NCBI GenBank assembly: GCA_947593615.1
Contig: CANQDR010000023.1
Coordinates: 1 to 40,959 of the forward strand
Source: an uncultured Clostridia bacterium
Lineage (GTDB): Bacteria; Bacillota; Clostridia; Oscillospirales; Acutalibacteraceae
Direction: 5' to 3'
DNA: 40,959 nucleotides
In this document: one piece after another, positions 34,464 to 40,959 of the stretch
Position numbering within the stretch: the stretch's first letter is position 1
Layout: the number at the start of each line of letters is the position of its first letter
Program-made: the position numbers and the translations under genes
The notes under the pieces: generated by a model
Seen by the model: the letters and a program-made list of their open reading frames with translations, nothing else
The model's database searches: none
What the model was told of the DNA's origin: nothing

Positions 34464-35135
34464 TTAATTAACTTTTTGCCTTGCTATACAGTATTTTATT
34501 TTTATTCCTTCGTCAGAAAACATCTTTTCGTGCTCGGTTATTATATTGTCCTTGACATCGCTTGAATGTAAATCCCGCGTGAGATATGTTATTTCATATC
34601 CGCTTTGTTTAAAATATTCAAGACTTTCTTCAAACAGCTCGTCATCATCTGTCTTAAATCTTATTTCTGCGTCCTTTTTTAAAAATGTTTTATACATTTC
34701 AAGCTTTTTATAGTATGTAAGCCTGCGTTTCTTATGTTTTGCACGCGGCCAAGGATTGCAAAAATTAATAAACAGTCTGTCTATTTTATCGTTTTCGGTA
34801 ATAATTTTATCAAGCTGTTCTACATTATAATTTACAAGCAAAAGGTTTGTAATATCTTCCGCACTTTTGCCGTTTTCTTCAAATAATTTTACAATATTGC
34901 GTCTGCCCACACCGAGCATATCAATTTTAATGTCAACTGCTATAATGTTTTTGTCAGGATTTTTAAGTGCAAGCTGTCCTGCAAATCCGCATTTTCCGCA
35001 GCCAATTTCGAGATAAAGCGGAAGCTCCTTGTTAAATGCTCTTTTCCAGTTCCCTGCATATTCTTCAGGATCCTTTACAAAGAAGTCGCACACCGCAAGT
35101 TCGGGTTCAGCCCATTTCTTTTTTCTTATTCTCAT
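34464..35135 (-). CDS. trmB: tRNA (guanine-N7)-methyltransferase
   Basis: A 223-residue SAM-dependent enzyme that forms m7G46 in tRNA. The SAM-binding segment is LYLEIGCGKCGFAGQLAL, followed by NIIAVDIKIDMLGVGRRNI. The TrmB signature is FINFCNPWPRAKHKKRRLTY, and the C-terminal FKTDDDELFEESLEYF holds the Thr and Asp residues of the active site. Length is typical. The ATG at 35135 has only a weak CGAGGC site. Its own promoter lies at 35196-35224. Confidence 0.96.
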   Translation of the reverse strand: MRIRKKKWAEPELAVCDFFVKDPEEYAGNWKRAFNKELPLYLEIGCGKCGFAGQLALKNPDKNIIAVDIKIDMLGVGRRNIVKLFEENGKSAEDITNLLLVNYNVEQLDKIITENDKIDRLFINFCNPWPRAKHKKRRLTYYKKLEMYKTFLKKDAEIRFKTDDDELFEESLEYFKQSGYEITYLTRDLHSSDVKDNIITEHEKMFSDEGIKIKYCIARQKVN

Positions 35136-35195
35136 AATGCCTCGTTTGTGATGCCGAAATCGGGTACACTACCACATATAGTTATTTACCGTATC

Positions 35196-35224
35196 ATTAT
35201 ATCAAATTGTAACAAATTATGCAA
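35196..35224 (-). promoter_or_regulatory. Promoter of trmB and downstream genes
   Basis: Minus strand -35 TTGCAT (35219-35224), 17 bases, -10 TATAAT (35196-35201). It lies just past the stop of the preceding gene and leaves a leader of about 55 bases. This makes trmB the start of a unit that may extend through the lipoprotein and two-component genes. Confidence 0.75.
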
Positions 35225-35252
35225 TAAATATTTTGCTAAAATGCTGATAATA

Positions 35253-36011
35253 TTAAATAAATTTAATATTATCGCTGTAAGATTCGGACTTTGTAAAATT
35301 TATGTCTTTAAAACTTTCAGAAAGTTTATTAATTAACGGCAAGATTACAATGTCTTCACTTTTAAAATGACCTGCGTCAACAATATCAATTCCCAGTTCG
35401 TTCGCGGCGTTTATTTCGTGGTGCTTGATTTCACCGGTGACAAGTACGTCTGCGCCGATTTTAGCGGCGTCAAAAATATCTGAGCCGCCGGCGCCTGATG
35501 ATACGGCAATCGTTTTTACTGTTTTTTTGATGTCTGTGTATCGCAGTCCGCTGCAATTTAGAGCTTTCTTTACAGATTCGGCAAAAGCGGAAATGTCGGT
35601 TTCCGTTTCGAGACTGCCGATAAAAAGACATTCGCCCGAGTCGGCACGAACAGCATTTTTCACACCGATTGCTTTTGCAAGGCAGGTGTTTACTCCGAAG
35701 ATTTCGCTTAAATCAAGGTTTGTGTGCATACATAGCGCAGAGATTTTTCTTGAAATAAGCATATAGGAGACTGAGTTGGAATCAAGCCTTTTTATTGGAT
35801 TAAAAATTACGGGATGATGACTGATGATCAGTTCACATCCCATTTTTTCAGCTTCAAGCACAACATCCTTTGTTATGTCAAGCGATACCAAAACTTTTGT
35901 TACTGCGGTGTTTTTATCTCCTACAAGCAGACCGACGTTGTCAAAGTCCATTGCACTTTCCTGAGGAGCAAATGTTTCAAAAAAATTTATAATTTCATTA
36001 ATCGTTGTCAT
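35253..36011 (-). CDS. Nif3/DUF34 family metal-binding protein
   Basis: 252 residues from ATG 36011, which has AAGGAG eight bases upstream; the frame is open to 36086. The dimetal ligands of the family are visible: CELIISHHPVIFNPIKRLD, ALCMHTNLDLS and the C-terminal VDAGHFKSEDIV, with the linking GEIKHHEINAANELG. Members (YbgI, YqfO) form hexameric toroids. Many are labelled GTP cyclohydrolase I type 2, but that activity is not established for this group. The start lies 14 bases inside trmK. The trmK-Nif3 pair is conserved in Firmicutes (yqfN-yqfO), which supports a tRNA- or nucleotide-linked role. Confidence 0.92.
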   Translation of the reverse strand: MTTINEIINFFETFAPQESAMDFDNVGLLVGDKNTAVTKVLVSLDITKDVVLEAEKMGCELIISHHPVIFNPIKRLDSNSVSYMLISRKISALCMHTNLDLSEIFGVNTCLAKAIGVKNAVRADSGECLFIGSLETETDISAFAESVKKALNCSGLRYTDIKKTVKTIAVSSGAGGSDIFDAAKIGADVLVTGEIKHHEINAANELGIDIVDAGHFKSEDIVILPLINKLSESFKDINFTKSESYSDNIKFI

Positions 36012-36672
36012 TAATAATCTCCTTGAGTCTGTTTGCAAGCACTGAAAAATGCACATCGCCGTTTGACTGTTTAATAAGTCTTTCAATGTGACCTTTTACA
36101 AAACGATGATGTGTTTCGTTGTTTTGCGGAGAAAGCCTTGCAAGGTAATAAAAGATTTCATCTCTTGCTGTTATTTCTCCGGTATATTTAACAAGTAGCA
36201 CCGTGTAACACTTTTTGGCGGCAACACAGCAGTCCTGTTTTATTATTTCGTAACCGTTATCGCAAAGCCATTTTATCAGAAATTCGCTTTTTGTCATTGG
36301 CTGTAAAATAAAATGCTTTGAGCTATTTTTTGCAAAGTCACATTCTTCGAGTATATTTGCAATGAGCTCGCCGCCCATACCTGCTATTACAATATCGTCT
36401 GCCTCATCAGACTCTATTTTTTTAAGTCCGTCACTAAGACGGGTTTGTACACGATCGCTCATATCTGCGTCTATTATTGTGTTCATTCCCATTTTAAGCG
36501 GTTTGGGATTTATGTCAGCGGCAATTGCAGACGGGCATTTGCCAATACGGCACAGCCATACGGGTAAATACGCATGGTCTGTGCCGATATCCGCAAGCTT
36601 TGCTCCGTCACGGACAAAGTCTGCACAAAGTCTTAAACGATTGTCAAGCTGAAAATTTAAGCCTGTGCTCAT
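35998..36672 (-). CDS. trmK: tRNA (adenine(22)-N1)-methyltransferase
   Basis: A 224-residue Rossmann methyltransferase (YqfN family) that makes m1A22 in tRNA. SAM binding: GAKLADIGTDHAYLPVWLCR, then SAIAADINPKPLKMGMNTI. The family motif is DDIVIAGMGGELIANILEEC, and HFILQPMTKSEFLIKWLCDN follows. A coiled C-terminal helical region completes it. The start overlaps the DUF1858 gene stop by 4 bases (ATGA), and its end overlaps the Nif3 gene by 14 bases, so the three are a tightly coupled operon. Confidence 0.94.
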   Translation of the reverse strand: MSTGLNFQLDNRLRLCADFVRDGAKLADIGTDHAYLPVWLCRIGKCPSAIAADINPKPLKMGMNTIIDADMSDRVQTRLSDGLKKIESDEADDIVIAGMGGELIANILEECDFAKNSSKHFILQPMTKSEFLIKWLCDNGYEIIKQDCCVAAKKCYTVLLVKYTGEITARDEIFYYLARLSPQNNETHHRFVKGHIERLIKQSNGDVHFSVLANRLKEIINDND

Positions 36673-36866
36673 TTGCCGATTTTTTCATTCAGCGAAGCGA
36701 TAAGAGCGTCAACGTCTGCTCCGTGAACCATACAAGCCTCTTCTATAGTTTCGCCTCTTGATGCAGGACATCCAAGGCAGTGCATACCTATGCTTAAAAA
36801 AAGTTCTGCTGTTTCGGGGTAATTGTCAAGAACATCGCCGATAATATCATTTTTTGTAATTTCCAT
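36669..36866 (-). CDS. DUF1858 redox-disulfide-like protein
   Basis: 65 residues from ATG 36866, seven bases after AGGAGGT; an upstream in-frame ATG at 36899 lacks such a site. ITKNDIIGDVLDNYPETAEL, then FLSIGMHCLGCPASRGETIE, is the DUF1858 pattern. The CxxC (CLGC) lies at a helix start, and the family is often called hybrid-cluster-associated redox disulfide. It is predicted to be a small helical redox or cluster-related protein in anaerobes; the partner is unknown. First gene of the DUF1858-trmK-Nif3 operon. TATACT near 36924 may be its -10, but the -35 is poor. Confidence 0.88.
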   Translation of the reverse strand: MEITKNDIIGDVLDNYPETAELFLSIGMHCLGCPASRGETIEEACMVHGADVDALIASLNEKIGK

Positions 36867-36972
36867 TATTATAACCTCCTGATTATTTTTACTTATCACG
36901 CTGATGTGCCAGCGCTATATATTAGTATAACACATAATATTTTTATTTAAAAGATATATTTTAATTATGAGA

Positions 36973-38508
36973 TCACTTTTCCGATGACCAATACTTTCTG
37001 TCAAGACTTCGGTACTGTACGGCTTCAAGAACGTGTTCAGAGTGGATTACCTCCGATTGTTCAAGGTCTGCAATCGTGCGTGCAACCTTCAGAACTCTGT
37101 CATACGCCCTTGCAGTAAGTCCAAGGTTTTCAAATGCCCTTTTAAGTGTGTTTTCAGCTTCTTTATCAATCACACATGCTTTTTCAAACTGTTCGGAATT
37201 AATTTTTGCATTGCATAATGTTTCGGTTCCTTTAAAGCGTTCGCGCTGAACTTCACGTGCCGCGTCAACACGCTTTTTTATTTCGGCGGAGGATTCCGTC
37301 TGTTCGGTGTTTCTAAGCTCCTCAAATTTTACGGGAGGCACTTCAACGTGAATATCAAATCTGTCAAGCAGCGGGCCTGAAATTCTGTTGAGATAGCGTT
37401 TGATTTTTACATCTGAACAGCTGCATTTATGGGTAGGGTCGTTGTAATATCCGCAGGGACATGGATTCATTGCGGCAACCACCATAATTGAGCAGGGGTA
37501 TGTACAGTTTTGCCCTGACCTTGAAATTGTGATTTTTGCATCCTCAATCGGCTGTCTGAGGACTTCAAGGGCATAACGGGAAAACTCAGGAAGCTCGTCC
37601 AGAAACAAAACACCGTTGTGCGCAAGAGATACTTCTCCGGGCTTTATGCTGCCTGTTCCGCCTCCTCCGAGACCTACAGCGGTTACCGTGTGATGAGGTG
37701 AGCGGAAAGGACGCGTGCTAACAAGTCCGTCATTATGGAGAATTCCTGCTATTGAATGAATTTTAGTGGTTTCTATCATTTCTTCAAATGTCATATCGGG
37801 AAGAATAGAAGGAAGCCGTTTTGCAAGCATACTTTTTCCCGAACCGGGAGGCCCGATAAGCAGAATATTATGTCCGCCGGCAGCGGCAATTTCAAGCGCG
37901 CGCTTTGCCTCAAACTGTCCTTTCACCTGAGAAAAGTCAGGAGTAAATTCCGAATTTACATTTTGATGACTTTTAACGGGGACGGCAGGGGAGAGCTGTT
38001 CCGTATGATTAAGAAGATTTTTTAACTGAACAATGTCTTTTACGGGATAAACCTCTATTCCGTCTACAACAGCAGCCTCGCTTGCATTGAGAAACGGCAC
38101 ATAAATTTTTGTCAGACCGCATTGCCTTGCTTTTATTACCATTGGCAGAACGCCGTTAATTCCTCTGACTTCGCCGCTGAGTGACAACTCGCCGATAAAA
38201 GCGCAGTCCGAGGTATCATTATGAATATGACCTGTTAGTTTGAGCAGAGCAACAATAATGGGCAAATCATAAATCGGACCTTCCTTTTTTATGTCGGCAG
38301 GTGCAAGATTCAAGGTTATGTGAGCAGACGGAAATTTAAAACCGCAGTTGTTCAGCGCACTTTTTACACGGTCGCGGCTTTCTTTTACCGCTGCGTCAGG
38401 CAGACCGACCAAATCAAACGCAGGCAGTCCTTTTTGCATTGAAGCCTCTATCTCAACATTGTACCCGTCCATTCCGTTTATGCCGAAGCTGTTGCACTTA
38501 ACAACCAT
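36973..38508 (-). CDS. comM: YifB/ComM family magnesium chelatase-like AAA+ ATPase
   Basis: A 511-residue protein with the three family parts: an N-terminal S5/ChlI-like domain ([20 protein letters not shown]), a central AAA+ domain and a C-terminal helical domain ([20 protein letters not shown]). Walker A is [20 protein letters not shown], Walker B is [20 protein letters not shown], and zinc-like Cys occur in [18 protein letters not shown]. ComM is a hexameric branch-migration helicase that helps integrate incoming DNA during transformation. Here that role is inferred from the family. The ATG at 38508 follows GGAGG. Its promoter is at 38562-38590. Confidence 0.95.
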   Translation of the reverse strand: MVVKCNSFGINGMDGYNVEIEASMQKGLPAFDLVGLPDAAVKESRDRVKSALNNCGFKFPSAHITLNLAPADIKKEGPIYDLPIIVALLKLTGHIHNDTSDCAFIGELSLSGEVRGINGVLPMVIKARQCGLTKIYVPFLNASEAAVVDGIEVYPVKDIVQLKNLLNHTEQLSPAVPVKSHQNVNSEFTPDFSQVKGQFEAKRALEIAAAGGHNILLIGPPGSGKSMLAKRLPSILPDMTFEEMIETTKIHSIAGILHNDGLVSTRPFRSPHHTVTAVGLGGGGTGSIKPGEVSLAHNGVLFLDELPEFSRYALEVLRQPIEDAKITISRSGQNCTYPCSIMVVAAMNPCPCGYYNDPTHKCSCSDVKIKRYLNRISGPLLDRFDIHVEVPPVKFEELRNTEQTESSAEIKKRVDAAREVQRERFKGTETLCNAKINSEQFEKACVIDKEAENTLKRAFENLGLTARAYDRVLKVARTIADLEQSEVIHSEHVLEAVQYRSLDRKYWSSEK

Positions 38509-38561
38509 ATTATCAACCTCCGCTTGCCAAGATAATACAGCAAATTTATAAATTCAATAAA

Positions 38562-38590
38562 ATTATAGCATTATTAGTATTTTTTTACAA
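38562..38590 (-). promoter_or_regulatory. Promoter of the comM gene
   Basis: Minus strand -35 TTGTAA (38585-38590), 17 bases, -10 TATAAT (38562-38567), 54 bases before the ATG. It is divergent from the sigma-factor promoter about 100 bases away. Confidence 0.7.
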
Positions 38591-38686
38591 TATACATTTT
38601 AGTTGCAAATCTGACTTTTTGTTATATATTTTGCACAATTTTTGTTAATATTATAATGCATTTTTACAGAAAATATAAAACTATTG

Positions 38687-38715
38687 TTGACATTTAAAGG
38701 ATTATATTATATCAT
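38687..38715 (+). promoter_or_regulatory. Promoter of the sigma-factor gene
   Basis: Consensus -35 TTGACA (38687-38692), 17 bases, -10 TATCAT (38710-38715), 35 bases before ATG 38750. Confidence 0.6.
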
Positions 38716-38749
38716 ATTCTTATATAAAATATTGTTTTGGGGTGAGAAA

Positions 38750-39337
38750 ATGAGTGAATGTAGAAACTCGTGTAATTCACTCCCTGACAATGTTCTTGTG
38801 CAGCTTGCGAATGAAGGAAATGACAATGCTTTTAACGAGCTTGCAATGAGATATCTCAGCACAATAAACTTCATTGCCCGCCGATTTTCTGCAGAGGGAT
38901 ATGAGCAAAATGATTTTGTTCAGGAGGGACTTTTGGGATTGCTGTATTCCTGCAAAACCTTTGATGAAAATGAATCGGCTTCGTTTAAGGTCTATATGTC
39001 GGTAATCGTAGAGCGCAGGTTTATTTCCATTATACGCAAATCAAATGCACAAAAAGCTGTTCCGAAATCTGTTATGGTTCAGATGGAGGACATCAGCGAA
39101 ACGGTAAAGGATACTGCGCAGAACCCGGAAGAACTTATTATGTGCAAAGAGCATTTGAAAATGGTACTTGAAAAGCTTAAATCAATGCTTTCAAAAACGG
39201 AATATGATGTTCTTACCCTTTACGGAAGCGGATTTAGCTACAAGCAGATTGCACAAAAGCTTTTGATTTCCGAAAAATCTGCCGATAATGCCTTGCAGAG
39301 GGCACGCAGAAAAATCTGCTTAAGTGATATGTCCTGA
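38750..39337 (+). CDS. Sigma-70 family factor, SigH-like
   Basis: 195 residues from ATG 38750, which sits behind GGGGTGAG; the frame is open to 38684. Region 2 includes DNAFNELAMRYLSTINFIAR and NDFVQEGLLGLLYSCKTFDE, the DxxQEG polymerase-binding and -10 helices. SFKVYMSVIVERRFISIIRK follows. Region 4 is LSKTEYDVLTLYGSGFSYKQ, then IAQKLLISEKSADNALQRAR, a helix-turn-helix for the -35. The layout matches the SigH group (early sporulation/competence) rather than ECF factors. It lies next to comM, but its regulon is unknown. A TTG-17-TAT promoter lies upstream. Confidence 0.88.
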   Translation: MSECRNSCNSLPDNVLVQLANEGNDNAFNELAMRYLSTINFIARRFSAEGYEQNDFVQEGLLGLLYSCKTFDENESASFKVYMSVIVERRFISIIRKSNAQKAVPKSVMVQMEDISETVKDTAQNPEELIMCKEHLKMVLEKLKSMLSKTEYDVLTLYGSGFSYKQIAQKLLISEKSADNALQRARRKICLSDMS

Positions 39338-39407
39338 AAAGTTTCGGCGGTGCAATTCCGCACAGGGCAAAATATTTTAATTATACCAAAGAGAGAGGTA
39401 AAAACCA

Positions 39408-39689
39408 ATGTACGAAGACAAGACACTCATTTGCAAAGAATGTGGAAATGAATTCGTTTTCACTGCAGGCGAGCAGGAGTTTTACGCTGAAAAGGGTTTT
39501 GTAAATGAGCCGCAGCGTTGTAAAGAATGCAGACAGGCACGTAAAAACGCTATAAAAGCAGGTCGTGAATTCCATGAAACCATATGTGCTGATTGCGGAG
39601 GCCCAGCAAAAATTCCGTTTAAGCCTATGGAAGGCAAAAGCTACTATTGCAGCGATTGCTTTGCAAAAAGAAAAGAAGCTGCTGAATAA
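39408..39689 (+). CDS. Small zinc-ribbon protein with CxxC-x17-CxxC domain
   Basis: A 93-residue cytoplasmic protein with four CxxC knuckles: LICKECGNEF, QRCKECRQAR, ICADCGGPAK and YYCSDCFAKR. The first pair forms a zf-trcl type ribbon. The second pair is exactly 17 residues apart, as in the CxxC-x17-CxxC domain. The middle is basic (RQARKNAIKAGREF), so nucleic-acid or protein binding is likely, but no function is assigned. GAGAGAGG precedes the ATG. It follows the sigma factor by 70 bases and is ended by the hairpin at 39729. Confidence 0.9.
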   Translation: MYEDKTLICKECGNEFVFTAGEQEFYAEKGFVNEPQRCKECRQARKNAIKAGREFHETICADCGGPAKIPFKPMEGKSYYCSDCFAKRKEAAE

Positions 39690-39728
39690 TATATTTTACT
39701 TATATAATATTTTTATTTTTGCACTTTG

Positions 39729-39760
39729 CACGGTGAGCATTTTTGCTCGCCGTGTTTTAT
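39729..39760 (+). terminator. Rho-independent terminator of the sigma-factor/zinc-protein unit
   Basis: A 10-bp stem CACGGTGAGC / GCTCGCCGTG with one T-G pair and a six-base AT loop, followed by TTTTATT. Confidence 0.9.
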
Positions 39761-39763
39761 TAG

Positions 39764-39798
39764 AAAAACTCCTATGGTATAGGGCCATAGGAGTTTTT
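39764..39798. terminator. Second, bidirectional terminator
   Basis: AAAAACTCCTATGG (39764-39777) and CCATAGGAGTTTTT (39785-39798) form a perfect 14-bp stem with a 7-base loop. Its A- and T-runs give a U-tract on both strands. It closes the plus-strand unit and the leftward gene ending at 39835. Confidence 0.85.
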
Positions 39799-39834
39799 AC
39801 TTTTACTTTTAATTTTTACATATATAACTATTTA

Positions 39835-40269
39835 TTAAAGGAATTGGCGGATATCTATTGTTAGTTTTTCCTCAAGATTTATTAAGCGCTTTGCAATATC
39901 TTTTGATACTTCATCAGCCGCTTTATATTGATTTAAATATTTGTTGAGAGATTTTACACCCATATTGCATCCGTCTGTGATTAAATCTGCAATTGTACTG
40001 TCGGACTCTTTCATAACAAGCATCATATTTGTTTTTACCCACGACATTCCTTTAGCCATGGGATTAGGCTCTTTGCCGTCGTCTTTATATTTGTCCAGCA
40101 GGCTTTGAATTTCAACACTCAGTTTATCGTGCTCATCTTTGCACGCGTTAAGATGTTGTTTTAAAGTATCGGATTTAACATAGTCCAAAACCTCGTCAAT
40201 TGATTTTACTCCCATTTTAACTCCCGCATCACATTCACGAAGTAATTTTATTGTATCAGGTTCTATCAT
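39835..40269 (-). CDS. Conserved helical protein of unknown function (144 aa)
   Basis: The start is ATG 40269, seven bases after GGAGAA; the frame is open to 40347. The product is all-helical and charged. It contains an internal repeat: CDAGVKMGVKSIDEVLDYV near residue 12 and DGCNMGVKSLNKYLNQY near residue 103, each followed by a long charged helix. This suggests a four-helix bundle built from two related hairpins, perhaps of the ferritin-like DUF2383/PA2169 kind, but the usual Glu/His metal ligands are not obvious. A conserved middle part (GKEPNPMAKGMSWVKTNMML) looks functional. No signal peptide. Confidence 0.75.
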   Translation of the reverse strand: MIEPDTIKLLRECDAGVKMGVKSIDEVLDYVKSDTLKQHLNACKDEHDKLSVEIQSLLDKYKDDGKEPNPMAKGMSWVKTNMMLVMKESDSTIADLITDGCNMGVKSLNKYLNQYKAADEVSKDIAKRLINLEEKLTIDIRQFL

Positions 40270-40354
40270 ATTTGATTCTCCATTCTGTTTAATTATAGTA
40301 TAAGTATTTCCCATATATTTGTTTTTATTACTGTATTTTATAAACAAAAAGATA

Positions 40355-40383
40355 TTGACTTTTATTATGCTCCATGTTAAAAT
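40355..40383 (+). promoter_or_regulatory. Orphan plus-strand promoter
   Basis: -35 TTGACT (40355-40360), 17 bases, -10 TAAAAT (40378-40383) preceded by TGT (extended -10). No coding gene follows on the plus strand before the terminator at 40468. Confidence 0.6.
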
Positions 40384-40389
40384 ATATCA

Positions 40390-40507
40390 CATAATAAGAT
40401 TATACATATAAAATAAACTGAAAAATCGCTAAAATTTTTCCTCAAGTAAGCTACTTATGTTTTATCACCGCGAAAATCCGCATTTAATCGGACTTTCGCG
40501 GTTTTTT
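40390..40507 (+). ncRNA. Candidate small RNA, about 115 nt
   Basis: The unit is defined by the promoter at 40355-40383 and a Rho-independent terminator at 40468-40507. Between them lies AT-rich sequence with a small AAGTA/TACTT hairpin (about 40444-40456). No gene with a good ribosome-binding site is present; an ATG near 40457 opens a 24-codon frame that runs through the terminator stem and is not convincing. It could regulate in trans or be antisense to neighbouring leaders. The coordinates of the 5' end are estimated from the -10. Confidence 0.4.
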
Positions 40508-40508
40508 G
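40468..40508 (+). terminator. Rho-independent terminator of the candidate small RNA
   Basis: CCGCGAAAATCCG pairs with CGGACTTTCGCGG (one A-C mismatch), with an 8-base loop, followed by TTTTTT. The U-tract is only on the plus strand, although the nearest annotated genes on both sides are on the minus strand. Confidence 0.8.
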
Positions 40509-40539
40509 ACTTACTGTTTGACGATTTTTGATACCATAA

Positions 40540-40959
40540 TTAATTTAATTTTTCCATTTGTTTTCGCTTTTGTTCTATACTGCTGTGTACATATCTTTGT
40601 AGTGTTATCTGTATATCTGTGTGCCCCAATATTTCGCTCAAACTTTTTACGTCAAATCCGCTTTCTATTGCTCTTGTTGCAAATGTGTGTCTTAATGCAT
40701 GAAAATTAATTTGTTCTATTCCTGCTTCTTCCAAATATTTTTTGAATTTGTATCTGTAATTTCTCGGTTCTAAGCATTTATAATTTCCTGTTAAAAAATA
40801 TCCGCTTGATTTATGTTTTTCTAACAATTTTATCATTTTGTCCGACAACGGTATTATTCTATCTGAATTTTCTGTTTTGGGTGTGCTGATTATTAATTTG
40901 CTTTTTGTTAAATTGTTTTTATCTGTGTTATATATTCTTAGCATTGTTTTGTTTACTCT
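40540..40959 (-). CDS. Tyrosine recombinase/integrase, C-terminal part (cut by right edge)
   Basis: The frame is open to the right edge; an internal ATG at 40944 is probably not the start, because sequence before it (VNKT) continues the fold. The catalytic domain of phage/ICE-type tyrosine integrases is recognisable: TPKTENSDRIIPLSDKM, then INFHALRHTFATRAIESG with the HxxR box, SLSEILGHTDIQITLQRYVH with the second His and the nucleophile Tyr. The first catalytic Arg lies beyond the window. Wording resembles Tn916-like and clostridial prophage integrases. The protein cuts and joins attachment sites to insert an element; the element body would lie to the right. Confidence 0.9.
   Translation of the reverse strand, partial: RVNKTMLRIYNTDKNNLTKSKLIISTPKTENSDRIIPLSDKMIKLLEKHKSSGYFLTGNYKCLEPRNYRYKFKKYLEEAGIEQINFHALRHTFATRAIESGFDVKSLSEILGHTDIQITLQRYVHSSIEQKRKQMEKLN

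Noticed and set aside
36900..36925. CGCTG/CAGCG hairpin between comM and the DUF1858 gene as a terminator
   Set aside because: The stem has only five base pairs and no U-tract on the minus strand.

Overview
The window looks like the chromosome of a low-GC, anaerobic, probably spore-forming Firmicute of the Clostridia, most likely a gut Oscillospiraceae/Ruminococcaceae relative. Support for this comes from a type I dockerin protein, a rubredoxin, a PdaB-type polysaccharide deacetylase, a SigH-like sigma factor, strong AGGAGG ribosome-binding sites and TTGxxx-17-TATAAT promoters. I saw no rRNA, tRNA or CRISPR array. Assignment to a species is not possible from the sequence alone.

The left part (1 to about 22 kb) is accessory and surface-oriented. 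It opens with the N-terminal 1043 codons of a large secreted DNRLRE/RHS/carbohydrate-binding protein running off the left edge. Next come an AT-rich intergenic stretch with an IS3-family transposase remnant, and a cell-surface papain-like (C1A) peptidase broken by three frameshifts but still carrying a wall-anchor-like tail. After these are a MATE exporter, a PAP2 phosphatase, a membrane protein/PadR pair with a perfect palindrome over its promoter, two very small proteins, a TtcA-like thiolase, an HD hydrolase and a rubredoxin. A surface 5'-nucleotidase has the same type of anchor tail as the peptidase. A GHKL kinase (N-terminus out of frame) plus LytTR regulator then leads directly into a five-part cell-wall protein: S11 carboxypeptidase, Ig-like domain, catalytically altered GH25, Fn3-like domain and dockerin.

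The right part (22 to 40 kb) is mostly housekeeping on the minus strand. One block reads recA-recX-rimO-pgsA-cysE-cysS, followed by pdaB behind a hairpin that covers its ribosome-binding site. Another reads trmB, an FG-GAP-like lipoprotein, an OmpR/PhoR-type two-component system, a DUF1385 membrane protein and prmC. A third is a DUF1858 protein, trmK and a Nif3 family protein, with comM upstream. On the plus strand lie a SigH-like sigma factor and a CxxC-x17-CxxC zinc protein. The right edge holds a conserved helical protein of unknown function, a candidate small RNA and the C-terminal half of a tyrosine integrase, which suggests that a mobile element begins there.

The best leads for something new are three. 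The first is the self-contained two-component/wall-hydrolase operon at 17373-21997, in which the GH25 module has lost its DxE pair. The second is the shared QTG-type anchor tail on two surface proteins. The third is the promoter-to-terminator unit at 40355-40507.
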